Below, in pieces: positions 50,371 to 63,620 of a DNA stretch of 64,000 bases. How positions within the stretch are numbered: the stretch's first letter is position 1; the number at the start of each line of letters is the position of its first letter. The stretch comes from Isoetes taiwanensis (lineage: Eukaryota > Streptophyta > Lycopodiopsida > Isoetales > Isoetaceae), in NCBI GenBank assembly GCA_021234155.1, contig JAJEKV010000006.1, forward strand, positions 9,019,003 to 9,083,002, read 5' to 3'. A model generated the notes under the pieces. The model worked only from the letters and a program-made list of their open reading frames with translations. It ran no database searches and was not told where the DNA came from. The translations under genes were made by a program, and so were the position numbers.

Positions 50371-51900
50371 CTAGCAATAAAAGCAGGCTTGGAGCAAGGG
50401 GATCCGGGTGGCGTGGATTTGGGAAAGGGGGTTTCCATGCTCATTTGATTTATTTGACATTTTTCTCAACTTGGAGTTGTACTAGTCTTGAGGTCATCAC
50501 ACACATAGTATTTAGATCATACATTTCATTTGATAACTTTCAAAGATACTCTCCATCTTTTTAATTCACCAACAACTATGACAAAGCATACCAAGGAAGT
50601 GAAATGTATGGTTCATGAGGAGTAAGTGCAAGTTTTCAAGCGATGGAATGGCACGTGATCTACCTCCCAAACACGAATTCCCTAAATTCCCCATTGATCA
50701 AGTGGGATTAGCCTCCTAGAGCCCCTAATCGGAAGCTTCTTCCTCTAGATTTATATTACAGAATCAAATGAATTAGAAATTGTCTACAAGATCATTCTTG
50801 CAAACATAAGCGATCCCAAATCCCCCCTACAATTTCATACACATGTCAATGTATTGGAAAGAGGATGGACTTAATTTGTAGAGAGGGGATCAGTTCAATT
50901 AGATTCTTAACAAAGGTTCGAAATAGTTCCTCCCAAACTTGAAATTGGATGTCTCCAAAGCGAGGCAATCCGTGTAATTTATATTCCTTCTCCACCCTTT
51001 CTGCATGCTTCGGTGCAAAATCGGCCCGTGATGGATGCCTTGCATGTTCGATTCATACATGCGCAGTTGCAGCTCCGCCCCATCATAAATAGGCCTAAAA
51101 GGTTCGTTCCTTTTTTGTTTTCCTTATTGTGTTATTTAGACTAACCACAATATGACATGTCTCGAGACCTTTAACAACATATTGGGCTCTTTCCTGCCCC
51201 TTCTAATGTCGGGGTTTCACATAATGTAGGCCATATATATAACATGTATTAGTTAATTGGGTTTTTTTTTTTTTTTTTTTTTTTATACCTTATCTGTCTG
51301 CGAAAATATAGGGTTTTTAAATGGGTCTAGTGTAATATATACGGTAAGGGTTTTTGAACTAGATAAAGGCATATCTCGGAGGGTTTTGTCCGATCCCATT
51401 AACGCACATGGCGTATCCCCCTTGCAATAGGTTGAAACTCACAGGGGCCTAATGTTTATTCTCATAAGCATTAGAACTTGGCCCTAGGCACAAATTTACT
51501 TCCCGATAATGTTCCCCATAGACCAAGTGGGGCTTGTAATTACGCCATATACCTACAACTTAGTAGTCTATTGGTGGTACTCTATACTCTTAGGTCTGTC
51601 AAGGTCCATTGTACTTTTAGAAAGCACCCACCTCTAACACTTTTGCCAATGATTTTGCGAGGAAATGGGCAGGATAAAAGGTCTCCACATGAGGGTTGTT
51701 CAACAAATCTAGAACTAACCTACTCTGTGGATCAAGGGCTAGTGGGATTGAGATCATCCGAGTCAACTACTTTAGGCAATTGTAGGTCTACTAGAATGAT
51801 AGAAATAGAATAGAATAGAATAGAATAGAAACCATTAGGGAAACCATTAGAGAGGGAAGAAAGATTTGCTTGGCTACTATCAAATCTCAACATCAAGCTA
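50371..51900. other. Degenerate repeat DNA, block copy 2
   Basis: Counterpart of 15791-17340; includes a long T-run at about 51262-51284 and the shortened (AATAG)n array at about 51797-51829. No gene recognised. Confidence 0.35.
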
Positions 51901-51919
51901 CTATCATTATGAACTCAAG

Positions 51920-52450
51920 AAGAATCATTTGAAGATACACCATCATACACAACACCTTCAATGAGCTGAACAGATTTGCTTATAATAACTTGCTTGTTGG
52001 AAAGGATTATACAACTTGTAACTCTCTCAATTTTTGGGAAACCGGGAAGATGGCTTTGGCATCCTGTCATGCAAACTTGTATAACTTTTCAGCTTTTCAG
52101 CAAGTATAGAAGCATAAGTCAAACATAAATACCCTCAAGGAAGGAAGGAAGGAAGGAAGGAAGGAAGGAAGGTATAAAGGAGACATATCAAATTTAATTT
52201 TTCAAATTGCTATAAAACCACATTCACACTTTGCCTCGATGGGTTACCTATTTGCCAAATATATTGTTCATACGCCTCTTCCCAAAATGATTCTACCAAT
52301 ACCTTCTTCTATGAAAAACTCATCAAAGGCATTAGAAACATATTCATCTCCATTGTCCCTTTTCATCATCTAAATTGCTAACCATGTTTGCTTTTCCATG
52401 GCCCCTTTTAGGGCCTTGAAAATAAAATAATGTGCTAGTGCAATGTAGGT
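51920..52450 (-). pseudogene. Ty1/copia integrase fragment, block copy 2
   Basis: Counterpart of 17354-17950, with the same RDNGDEYVSNAFDEF-type core (about 52360-52310) and LxVFGC-type region disrupted further by small indels. The (GGAA)n array lies at 52139-52172. Confidence 0.7.
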
Positions 52451-53469
52451 TACTCTTTACAATTGTTGAAGATAAGTTCTAAGCTAAATTCCTTTTAATA
52501 AAGTAGGTCACATGCGATTCCCTCTTTTTCTTAACCTGGTTATTTTAAATGAAAAGGACTTACCGAACCATTTTTGGCCTATTTAATTGTTGTAAACGAG
52601 TTTTCGTGTGAGGATTTTATTAGAGGTTCCTTTTTGGTGGGATAAATCTTCCTTAATCTATTTCTAAAGGAAATATAAAAATGCATCCATGTTTAAAGTA
52701 TACATTCATGATATATTGTCCACATAAAATAACATGAGTAAAAAAAATCCTACGTACATTTAAGTAAAAACCCTTTGCAAAAATCTTTTGAAATACATGT
52801 TGGATGATGTCAAAAAAACCTAAAGTAATGGGTTAGTACTTTTGCAAATATGTACGTGATGTTTTTTGTACGAATTTTATTAATGTCGACATTGCATCTT
52901 TGGCCATTTGAACTTGACTCTTTCTTCACATTTTTATTTACTATGTCGATCATCCCCTTTCTTTCCATGCTTGACATGGGTTCAATTCATCGATACTTGA
53001 CACAAAAACTATATTTCCATTGTATTGGTGGTTAGACGTTCCAACTATTGGAAGGTCTTAAGAAATCTCTTCGGATTTCCTAGTTCCTAAGCTTTAATTG
53101 TTTTGGAATATAGAGACATTATTTATATTTCTAATAATATGTGCTAGCTCAAGTTATCAACAACTCTTTTGGTGCATGAAGGTATTGGGCCTCCAATAGG
53201 AATAGGAGTTCCTTTTGCGTGATAAATTTCCGCTATTGGCCAGGGCAACATGCATGCTTTTACCTTTTAATCCACTACTTCCTCCAAGATGAACAGTCTT
53301 TCTTGTTCTACCACTTGTAGACTCCATACCACACACAATTCCTCGGGACAAAAATCAAGCCATTTCCTAGTCATTTGACATTCACGATTCACAAATAGGC
53401 ACCACACTGCGCATTAGTTTTTGTGGTGATGTAGTAATCATGTCGATTGAATAAAGCAAAATCTCATAA

Positions 53470-53855
53470 TCTTTTTTTTACTTAAACCAAGTCCGATGGA
53501 GTCTCATGAGGAAATACAAGGATCTAAATTGTGGATAAAAGTCTCATATGTAAATTGATAAAATTTTATGAATTGATAGCGTTAAAGCGGTCTGAGCCAA
53601 TTAGGGTGAAGCAGGGGCTGCCCATGTTCCCCATCTTTTTCGTTTGTGCAGATGAACTTGAGGATGGCTTGCGTAAAGGGAGGCATTGGAGTAGGATTGA
53701 TAGATATCTCATACAAGTTTTACTTTTTGCAGATGATATAGTCTTGATTTCCGACCTTTGCTACTAGTCTCAATATCATTTGGATACTTCTCAAGGATTT
53801 TCTTGATCGAGAAAGGCATGGCAATCAATGTTGAAAAATACAAAGTCATGATAGT
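53470..53855 (+). pseudogene. LINE reverse transcriptase, left part, block copy 2
   Basis: Counterpart of 18935-19323. One frame from 53531 is open through SEPIRVKQGLPMFP to VLLFADDIVLIS, so the catalytic FADD reads in frame with the upstream block here, unlike copy 1. It stops at the gypsy target site atagt (53851-53855). Confidence 0.85.
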
Positions 53856-56236
53856 TGTAACGGACCTAGGATTTTGAAAGGTAAATTGTGGATTATTTTA
53901 TTAAAGGATGCAAAGGAATAATAATCAAATATCGCATCTTGATCGTCATTATGTACTTAGAGATTATCTGTGGACGAGAAATCTTTGTGGTTAAAAATAA
54001 ATATAAGTACAGAGAAAAGCATTAGGAAAGATTGATTGCGAGGGATTGGCGAAGGGAAGCGGGTCGCGTGCGAGCCTTTGGGAGCGTGTTGGGTAGAGAA
54101 AAAAGCAAAGCAATAGCGGGATTCAGTGGGGATCAAGCCTTACACACAGGGTTTGGTGCTTGATTAAGTTGTGATTTGATTAGTGTGATGGATGTTCTTG
54201 TCGACATAAGTTTAAATTTATTAGTGTCTTTGTATTGAGTTGGAATAGTAAAGCTGCATGCTTTGAGTTCTTTATTTGAGAGATCATTCTATGTCTTGAA
54301 TTAGGGAAGTTCTTGAACCCAATATGATTTATTAAGATTCAACCAATATAGAAATGGTGAAACATCATAGATAACGAGATTTGAGCATAATAATTGAGTA
54401 AGGGTGAAGAATTGCCAGGAGATGACAGTATTTTTGCAGTCTCTGGCAGAAAAGCATGGGATCTTGTTGGTGTCTGATTGCTTAAGAAAAAGTCACGGAA
54501 CAGACACGGAATAGGCGTTGGAACTGGGATGGCCGATTTGATCTGAAAAGTTGGTTAGAATAATGAGATGGGATTCGGAGCAAAAGCTTGCCTTCTTGCT
54601 TTGTTTCCATACCCGAGAACATGCTTAAAAATCAAATGTTTACAAGACTCAGCGGATGGATTCAATGAGAAAAACACTTGTAGAGGACGATTTGGGCGGT
54701 TTAGGATCAGATTGATGCCGTCTGGCGATTGCTTGGTCGGTTCACCAAAGAAGCGGTTGGAATCGCACTATTGGTCCTGGCATGATAAAATTTAGTCACA
54801 AAATCACAGCAAAAGCCGTTTCTTTGGACCCAAAGCTTTTAGGGTGGATTCGATGGCCTGGGCCAAATCCGGCTTATGGTAGGCGATTAAATGGATGTAA
54901 TGTGTTTAAAGGTTAGGTTAAAAAAATCAAAAAAGTTAATCGTTAACAATACGATTAGTTGTTAGTAAAGAAAACAATAAAAAGTAAAAGCTAGAAAACT
55001 AAGCTCAAAATTTAGAAAAGCTAAGTTTTAAGTTTAATTACAATAGTAAAGGTTAGTTAGACAGGAGTTTGGCTCGTGATATTATATAAAATTAAGGCCC
55101 TAAGTTAATAAGGGTTATGCTAATGGTTGCAAATTATCTATAATAACGATATTCTAAATGCTATAGGTTAAACATTGTTAAAAGTTTAAATCCTTGTGCG
55201 AGAAGTAAATCTGTTAGGGGTAGGCATTTATCTTTTTATTTAACTGATGATGGGCACATAATACATGATTCCAGTTATTATAATTATTGATTTTATGGTT
55301 GGATTTCTCTTGCTAACATAGGTGTATATTATGGAATTCTGAGATGTAAGCTTGTTAGGGCATGGGGCATAATGATGGTGGTGTATGTAATTGTCCATGG
55401 TGAAATTCTTTGATGATATGAACCTACGGGGCGGGTCTAGATCGATGGTCTAGACTCAAGGTTTACTGCGGTGCTATAGTAAGTAATATTTGAACATGGG
55501 CGTTGGCAAGTATGGTTAGCGTCATCTGATAAGTGATCTCCAATGCTGGGCTGCTTGACAGCATGGATGGAATTAATACCTGCCGATGGTTACCCGCCTC
55601 TATATCGCGTCGGTAGGAGTTGACCTTCTTTCCGAGACCAGGAGGAATGTCAGTTACAGTATTGATGCTATGGTTTGTGGCTGGTGTATATGTGTTTTAA
55701 TGTTTGGAATTCTAAGTTACGATGGTTGTGCTTGAAGTATTGCCAATATGCGTTGCGATTATCTTTGGTTGAACTAGTAACTTGGATTGCGGGGCGAGGT
55801 TACAGTAAGGCTGAAGTTATTGTTCCTACAAGTTGGGTCACTTGTGGTAGCTGATGCTTGATATATTCTGTAAAATCCAGATCCCCACTTAGTCAAGTGT
55901 GACTAACCCAGTGGTTAAATGAATTATGTGGCAATGCGGATGCTCCAGTAATAGCAGGAAGGCGAGTAGAAGTGTGTGGATTGCTGGATTAATATATTTG
56001 ATTAATAAACTATTATTATTATGGATCGGCAAACGCTATAATCTTTTTGTACACTTTGGTTGTTGTGTGGGATTTTTGAACAGTCTCAATGCCTGAAACC
56101 CTTAGAGCATGTATAAAGATTCTTTACCTAAGTATGCATGTATCAATTTCTTGAGTTGCAAAGATTAAATAGATCAACGGTGAGATCGATGGGATCTCGA
56201 TTCTGAGAGGTTAATGGCCGAACCCCAAATCCTGCA
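53856..56236 (+). repeat. Gypsy 5' LTR, block copy 2
   Basis: About 2.38 kb, starting TGTAACGGACC; collinear with 19324-21760. Confidence 0.88.
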
Positions 56237-56479
56237 GTTGGTATCGAGCCAAGTTACGGATTGGTGTAAAGTTTATGAAGTTATTGATGATATTTGCTTT
56301 ATAGTTCTGATTCTTGTAGAGATGAGTTCCCCGGAGGATCCCGAGGAGGGCCTAGTGGAACCTACGATATAGGCGTATCTTGCGGGGCTAACCGGCCGAG
56401 TGTTGCAGCGGTGCATGCTAGCAAAGATATGACTAAACAAGGCGAGTGAGAAGGTCTTGAAGGACACTAAGAGGTATTA

Positions 56480-59164
56480 TTCATGGAGTTCATTCTCTTT
56501 CTTATTATTGATTGTGGTAGTACATTGTTTTATTTCCCAAAGTGGCAAAACTAGATTTGAATATATGATTAGTGGGATCCTAGATATGTGAGTTGGGCGA
56601 TGGTAAGAATTAAGACTTACTTATGCTAAGAGTGGACAATCTTGAATTCCAAGTAGGAGATTTTGAGTCCCAAACTAGTTTTTGAAGTATTGAGCCTAGG
56701 GGGAAGTATGATGCTATTCTAGGGATGTCATGGTTGAGGCCATATAAAGCTTGCATTGATTGCGGAGAGCAAGGTTTACATGCCAAAAATCAATGGAGAT
56801 AAGCATGTGCTGGAAGGATTGCCTTCGTCGTGAGTGGTTTATACCTTTGTCCACAGGAAAAGTTTTAAGCAATTAAAACGGTTGCATAAGAGTGGGATGT
56901 GCATTTTGGGTACGGCCGAGTTAACGGGAACAACCTATTGCTCCTGAGATCGAGAGATTGGATGGAGTTCTCGATGTGTTTCCTAAAGAATTAAAATTGC
57001 CTCCACATAGAATGGTAGATCATGAGATAGGGACTTGTTCCACGGGCTTTGACTCTACATCAAGGCCACCATATAGATTTCATGTGTGCATTAGAGATGG
57101 CGGGTGGAAAAGCGGTTAGGCGGAATTATTGGAACAAGGGTTTATCTGACCCGAGTGTTTCTCCATTTGGTGCTTGGGTTTATTTGTAAAGAAAGATGGG
57201 ACATTAAGGTTATGTATTGACTATCTCAGCCTTAACCCGGATTGGTGAAGAATAGATATGCATTGCCTAGGGTTGATGAGTTATTTGATACGATTGGGAC
57301 GAGCTAGAGTACTTTACAAAAATTGATTTCTGATCTGGATATCATAAGATCCGGGATCAAGGGATATATATTTATGAAGCGCCTTTAGGACCTTCACCGA
57401 GACATTCTGAGTTTGTTGTAATGCCCTTTGGAGTTGACAAATGCTCACCGCGCCACTTTGTCGCCTCCTTGAATGAATATATCGATCAACTTTGCGACAA
57501 TTTTCAGAGGATTCTTGAGATGTAAAGGATAGTTCAGACCATATTATTATTAAATTGGTAATTTCTTTTGAATAAACCACAAATTGAAGTATTTACAAAA
57601 GCAATCATAATGTGTTGAATATAATAGGCAAGGGAGAATTGGACGGTACAAGAGAAGAGTATGATTTTGAAATTGAATATCTTTGGCAAAGAAATGTGAT
57701 TACTGGATGCTTTATGCAGAAAGGTTATTCTTAACCTCTATTAGTGTGCTACAAAGAAGGGCAATGAGGTGCAGAATGTTGGAATTGAGGAATAGTCATA
57801 TTTTGCACAATGTTGAGAGAACCTCAAGATTTTCCATTGTCAAAGGAGTTTTATTATAATGGCGTATAATGTATTCAGCAGTCTGAGTTGAGTTTAAGTT
57901 TGCTATATACAAACACATGATAAACGAATCCTTTAGCGGAGCCACTGATACCTAAAACTTTGAGGGAAAAATGCGAATTTCTTTTGGCCCGAGACAGAAG
58001 AAGATGGTTAAGGAATACGTGGCTAGGTGTTTATCTTGTCGAAGGTAAAAGCATCAAGGTTTAGAGGGCACAGAAATTCAACCTTTAATGAATTTCCATC
58101 TTCTAAGTGGGAGTGTATTTCTATGGACTTCATTGTTGAGCTTCCGGGACACGTTCGGTTATGGTACATTTATATTTATGGTTGATGCGACTAACTAAGC
58201 GAGGCCCGCATTTTATGCCTGAAGACTCTGCTGACAGCGGATATTGCTAGAGATTGTTGTTGGGAGATTTTAGAGTTTGCATGGGATGGCGACACTATTT
58301 CATCAAATGGGGATACAAAGTTTGTCGGTAATTTGGCGAAAGGTTATTTCAAAATATTTAGGACTAAGTTATATGCGATTACATCTGTCGTCCTCAATAG
58401 GATGGCCAAATTGTAGGGATTAATCGGATCTTGGAGGATACTCGGGATGTAGCCAATGCCCTGATCAACCAAAATTATAGGATTCATATTTGTATTTGGT
58501 TTGAGTTTGTATACACCAATAACACTTTATCGAGATTCCATCAATGACTCCTTTTGAAGCAATGTAAGAATTAGCCGTCTCTTATTGGAAGATCCCCAAT
58601 GCAATGTTGAGCGACCTATTGAAGTAGCCGGAGGACATGGAAGCTTCGATGACTAGAGACTTAAATGATTTGGTTGTGGCACAAAATAGAAGCGAAGCGG
58701 TAGCCACCGACCAGAGGCGTAGACCGCTGAATTTCAAAAGAGGATTATGTGTTCTTGAGGATTAATCCCAAAGCAAGTTCAACTGGCATTTTGAAGTGGG
58801 GTAAATGGGCCCTAAGGTATCTTGGTCCGTGTAAGAGTCTTCAGACATATTGGCAGGTGGCTTATAGATTGGGTTACTTTCATGAAAGTACATGAAATGT
58901 CTTTCACGTGAGTAACAGGAAGTATGTGTTTGATCCTTCCTTGTATATTTGAGGCCGAGTGATTTGGTAGCGAGGGAGGAACTTTTGTACCCACCCCGAC
59001 GAGCGTATTAGCGAGAAAACCCACGTCGGTTAGAGGCCGAACAATATGGAAATTTTTGGTTCAATGGTAGTTTGTCTTGAGGAAGGCTCTACATGTGGGA
59101 AGATGCCAATTGGATTCTTCATGAGTTTTCGAGAGATAAGCCCATGAGGACATGGGTTGAATTT
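56480..59164 (+). pseudogene. Gypsy protease, truncated RT and integrase/chromodomain, block copy 2
   Basis: The protease (DCGSTH-type at about 56510-56530, ILGMSWLRPY at about 56715-56745), the RT start (PFGVDKC-like MPFG at about 57420), the deletion near 57510-57580, then integrase (MDFIVELP at about 58118-58145) and chromodomain region (about 59010-59150) follow in the copy-1 order. The SNGD reading at the middle integrase Asp position is kept (tcaaatggggat, about 58303). No long frame remains open. Confidence 0.85.
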
Positions 59165-59175
59165 TGGAGGAAGGC

Positions 59176-61575
59176 GCTAACGGACCTAGGATTTTTGGGA
59201 AGTAAATTGTGGATTATTTTACATTAAAGGATGCAAAAGGAATATTAATCAAAATATCAGCATGCGAGGAAAATCGTCATTATATGAAGATTCTCACCGG
59301 ACCCAATCGTGGTTAAAATAAATATAAGTCTGAAGAAAAGCATTAGGAAAAAGATTGATTCTGAGAGAGGGATTCTTTGAAGGGCGAATCAGCGTCTCTG
59401 GAAACCTTGGGGCATGTTGGAGGCCTTGAGAAAAAGCAAAGCAATAAAAGCGAGTTCAGTGGGGATCAAGCCTTACACACAGGGTTTGGTGCTTGATTAG
59501 TTGTGATTTGATTAGTGTGATGGATGTTCTTGTCGGCATAAGTTTAGAATTTATTCGTGCTTGTATTAGTTGGAATAGTAAAGCGCATTTGAGTTCCTTT
59601 ATTTGAGAGATCATTCTATGTCTTGAATTAGGGAAGTTCTTAACCCAATATGATTTATTAGATTCAACCAATATAGAAATGAGTGAAACATCATAGATAA
59701 CGGGCTTGAGCATAATAATTGAGTAAGGGTGAAGAATTGCCGGAGATAGCGGTATTTTTGCGGTCTACGGCGAGAAAAAGCATGGGATCTTGTTGGTGTC
59801 AGAATGCTTAAGAAAAGTCCGCGAGCAGAACTGGAATGGGCGATTTGGAACACAGGATGGCCGGTTGATGCGAAAAGTTGGATTTAGAATGATAGTAAGG
59901 ATGGGATTCGGGAGCAAAAGCTTGCCTTCTTAACTTTGTTTCCATGCAAGAACATGCTTAAAAAATCAAATGTTTCGGACTCAAAGCGGTCATTCAGAAA
60001 AACACTTGTAGAGGGCAGTTTGCGGTTTAGGATGAGTTAATTGCCCAAATCGGCGATTCTTTAGTGAGTTTACGCCAAGAAAGCGGTTGGAATCCTTTTC
60101 TTGATCTAAGCATGATAAAATTTAGTGCAATCCACATAAAAGCAGACCGAATTTGGACAAAAACTTTTAGGAGGTGGATTCGATGGCACGGAGGCCATCC
60201 GTGACTCCCAGGAAAGCTTCGTGGATGTAATGTGTTTTTGGGGTTAGGTTAAAAAAAAAAAAATCAGCGAAAAAAGTTAATGCGTTAACAAGCGATTAGT
60301 TGTTAGTAAAAAGAAATAAAAAGTAAAAAGCTAAGCTAAGCTCAAAATTTTAGAAAAGCTAAGGTTTTAAGTTTAATTACAATAGTAAGGGTTAGTTGGA
60401 GCAAGGAGTTTGGCTCGGGATATATTATATAAAATTAAGGCCCTAGGTGTAGGGGGTTATGCCAATGGTTTGCAAATTTATCTATAATAACGATATTCCA
60501 CAAATCTATAGGTTAAACATTGTTAAAAGTTTTAAAATCAGCTTGTGCGAGTAAATCTTTTGTTAAGGGGTGAGCATTTTTATCTTTTATTTAATGATGA
60601 TGGGCATAATGCGTTATTTATTTATTATTATTGATTTATGGTTGGATTTCTCTTGCTATATGAAGTGTATATTATTATGGAATTACGAGATGTAGCTTGT
60701 TAGGGCATAGGGCATAATGATGGTGAATTGTATGTAATTGTCCATGGTGAAATTCTTTGATATAGACCTCACGGGGCGGAGTCTAGATCGCGATGGTCTA
60801 GACTCAAGGTTTTACCTGATATATGTAATGGTAATATTTTGAACATTGGCGTTGGCATAGTATGGTGCAGCGTCATGTCGATAAGTGGTCCTCAATCTTT
60901 GGGGCCTTGGCGTGGATGAGTGTGGCCCTGCATGGTTTACCCACGCCTCTATGTCAGCGGCGATCATTGGAGTTGACCTTGCTTTCGGACCAGGAATATT
61001 GATTACTGCAATGTTGATGCTATGGTTTGGCAGCTGGTGTATATGTGTTTTTTAATGTTGGAGATTAAGTTTACAATGGTTGTGCTTAGTATAAATATGC
61101 ATTGTGATTATCTTTGGTTGAACTATTAACTTGGATTGCGGGAGGAGTTCGGTAAGGCTAAGTTATTGTTCTAAGTTGAATGGCGTGGCGGTGCGATATA
61201 TTCTAAATCCACGATCCCCGCTTAGTCCGTGTGACTAACCCGATGGTTAAATGGTGTAGCGAAGTCGAGATGCTCCAGTGCCAAGCTTGGAGAAAAGTGG
61301 TGTGTGGATTGCTAGTTAATATATTTGATTAATAAACTATTATTATTATGGATCGGCTTAAACTATAATCTTTTGTACACTTTGGTTGTTGTGTGGGATT
61401 TTTGCCGAGCAATGGCAAGTATAATATTTTTGAAACCTTAGAGCATGTATAAAGATTAAATTCTTTACCTAAGTATGCATGTATCAATTTCTTGAGTTGC
61501 AAAGATTAAATAGATCCAACGAGATGCGGTGGGATCTCCGGAGTTACCGAGGAGGTTAACGGCGGAGCCGTCTGA
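59176..61575 (+). repeat. Gypsy 3' LTR, block copy 2
   Basis: About 2.4 kb; begins (g)ctaacggacctagg, so the terminal TG is altered, and ends ccgtctga before atagt. Confidence 0.85.
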
Positions 61576-62034
61576 ATAGTTGGTACAAAAAAAACTTTCG
61601 ATTCACCATTGGGGAATGTGAGCTAGAAAGCATGCATAGTTACAAATACCTTGGTATAGAGGTGGCAGTAATTATTAATGAAATTGGCGTGAAGAATTAG
61701 CATCTAATGGGCTTAGAACCCTTTATGGTATGTTCCATACTTGCTATCATGTGATAATCTATGGCAATGGAAACTCAGAGATTACTTTTATGACACCCAA
61801 ATCAAGGTGGTCATCTTACATGGTTGTCGGTTGGGCCCTTGGACTTGATCAATGAAGCTGGGACAAGATTGAAAGGGTTAAAAAAGATTTCTCATGGAAG
61901 AGCTTTGAACTAAATACAAACTCCATATTGCATTATGCTTGCGAAACCCGTTGATTCCCCTTGGTAGAGGCTTTATGTCGTTCTATTGGCCCGTCGGGTA
62001 AAATTATTCTCCTCGAGCTCCCAATTCAAAGAAT
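61576..62034 (+). pseudogene. LINE reverse transcriptase, right part, block copy 2
   Basis: Counterpart of 27737-28207 (SYKYLGIEV, LILHGC and ERV-type blocks recognisable in shifting frames). Confidence 0.8.
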
Positions 62035-62860
62035 GAGGAAGAGAAGGAAGAGGAAGGAAGGGAAGGAAGGAAGTTTATTTTAACGGGGCCCAGGCCAGGC
62101 CTAAAGGGCCCACATGAGAGAGAACAAAGCCAAAAACCCCAAATACCAAAACAAACAATGTATCAGACAAGAGAACCCTAATACCGGGATGAAAAACCCC
62201 CACTTGAGGAGGAAAAACCCTGGCAGGTAGGCTCTAAAATGCACCAGCTGCGGAAGGGAAGTGCAGGCGGGCGTGCGGGGATGTAGAAACCCGCCGCTAC
62301 CATAGGTGATACAAGTAGCCGATGTGGCGGTGTCGAACATCTGGTCGATTATTACCTTTGCTACGGACATGGGCATATCTTCAGGCATGTTGGAGAGACA
62401 TGGTACTCATCCTCTATCACGTGCATCTCACGGCGACATATCCTTTCCTCCACTGGGGATCGTGCACTTCATTCAACCCCCGGTAGGCACATTTCCAATT
62501 CGGGAGGCTAATGAGACGTCCCTTATGGCAGCAATGGCTCTGGTTTCTTCAGGATGTGTGCTTTCAAGTAGATGGGGTCCGTACTCAGGGCGAGGTTCAA
62601 TGCGTGATGGTGCTGCATGTTGGGCTTTGCAGGTAGAGGCATCCACGGTGGCAGCATAGGCCATCCATTTTGCCCGATGCGCCGAATACTTGATTGCCAC
62701 TGTCATTGGTTAATCCATAGACCTCCTAAACTGCATCCCTTACCCGATTGCTTTCGTGCCATACCCTCTTAATGGCTCTCTCAAATGATTCAATAAGCAG
62801 AAAGCCGAGAATTCACCACGGAAGACTTCGTATAAACTAGTGAGGGTAATGCGGAGGGGC
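62035..62860 (-). mobile_element. GGAA-tailed insertion, block copy 2
   Basis: Counterpart of 28208-29060; the GGAA array (62036-62072) is interrupted by gaga and gggaag variants. Confidence 0.5.
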
Positions 62861-63620
62861 ACCGCAATGTTTCATCGTATACTAGGGGTTTAAATCCCCT
62901 CTTACACGACATTCTAGTGTATTTTCTCCACGAAGGGGTGTTTTCCAACTTACTTTTGCGTATGCATATAGGGGGTGTTTCTTCTCACCTTAAGCACTTG
63001 GTGGCATATGCTCATGTGATAGCGTGAATCCAGGAAGATGGGGTGTAAATAATGATTATACAGGCGGACTCAATAAAATGAAAGAGATGCGCGCTAAAAT
63101 AATTTCAAAAGTGTTGAGCAAATTGTGGGACTTCGAATGGCAGTCTTTGCCCGAAAATGTTTTATGACAGAAGCGTTAATAGCTTATGGTACGTACATGG
63201 AGAACAATCTTATCTTCTATCTAATATTAGCGGGAAAATTAGAATCTTGATTTCTCAGCTGAACTTCCTCATCATTTGCACATTGAGACATGTAGGTGGC
63301 ATGGTGCTCCTCGACATATAAGGTAGTATCAAGTTGTCTTGACCCTAAAGATTGGTCACGTTGCCTATAATCATTTCACGAAAAAAATATAACATTTGAA
63401 CATTCTTGGGATTCTTTATACCTCAAATTTCCTTAGTTCTTATCTTAAGGATGTTTGGAAGGAGGATATTCTTAATATGGAAGTCCTTGAAGCTCACGGT
63501 GCCTTTGTTTAAGTGCCGCCTATGGATTATATATCTTTGTAATATGCTTAGCCATATGGACTGAGGGGTCTTAAATGGCGTGATCAACATAAATTAAATT
63601 AAATTAAATTAAATTAAATG
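62861..63620 (+). mobile_element. LINE C-terminal region and (AAATT)n tail, block copy 2
   Basis: Counterpart of 29061-29863; the SRKIRILIS and HIETCRWHGAPR-type sequence is recognisable, and the tail lies at 63591-63619. Confidence 0.7.

Larger units (their letters stand above)
53856..61575 (+). mobile_element. Ty3/gypsy chromodomain retrotransposon, block copy 2 (7.7 kb)
   Basis: Same element as 19324-27736: 5' LTR 53856-56236, degraded primer site (ttggtatcgagcc) after it, 3' LTR about 59176-61575, target duplication atagt at 53851-53855 and 61576-61580. The internal part is about 2.94 kb. Compared with copy 1, roughly 600 bases are missing at about 57510-57580, removing the catalytic DD part of RT and most of RNase H. 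All pol frames are heavily broken. Confidence 0.9.
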
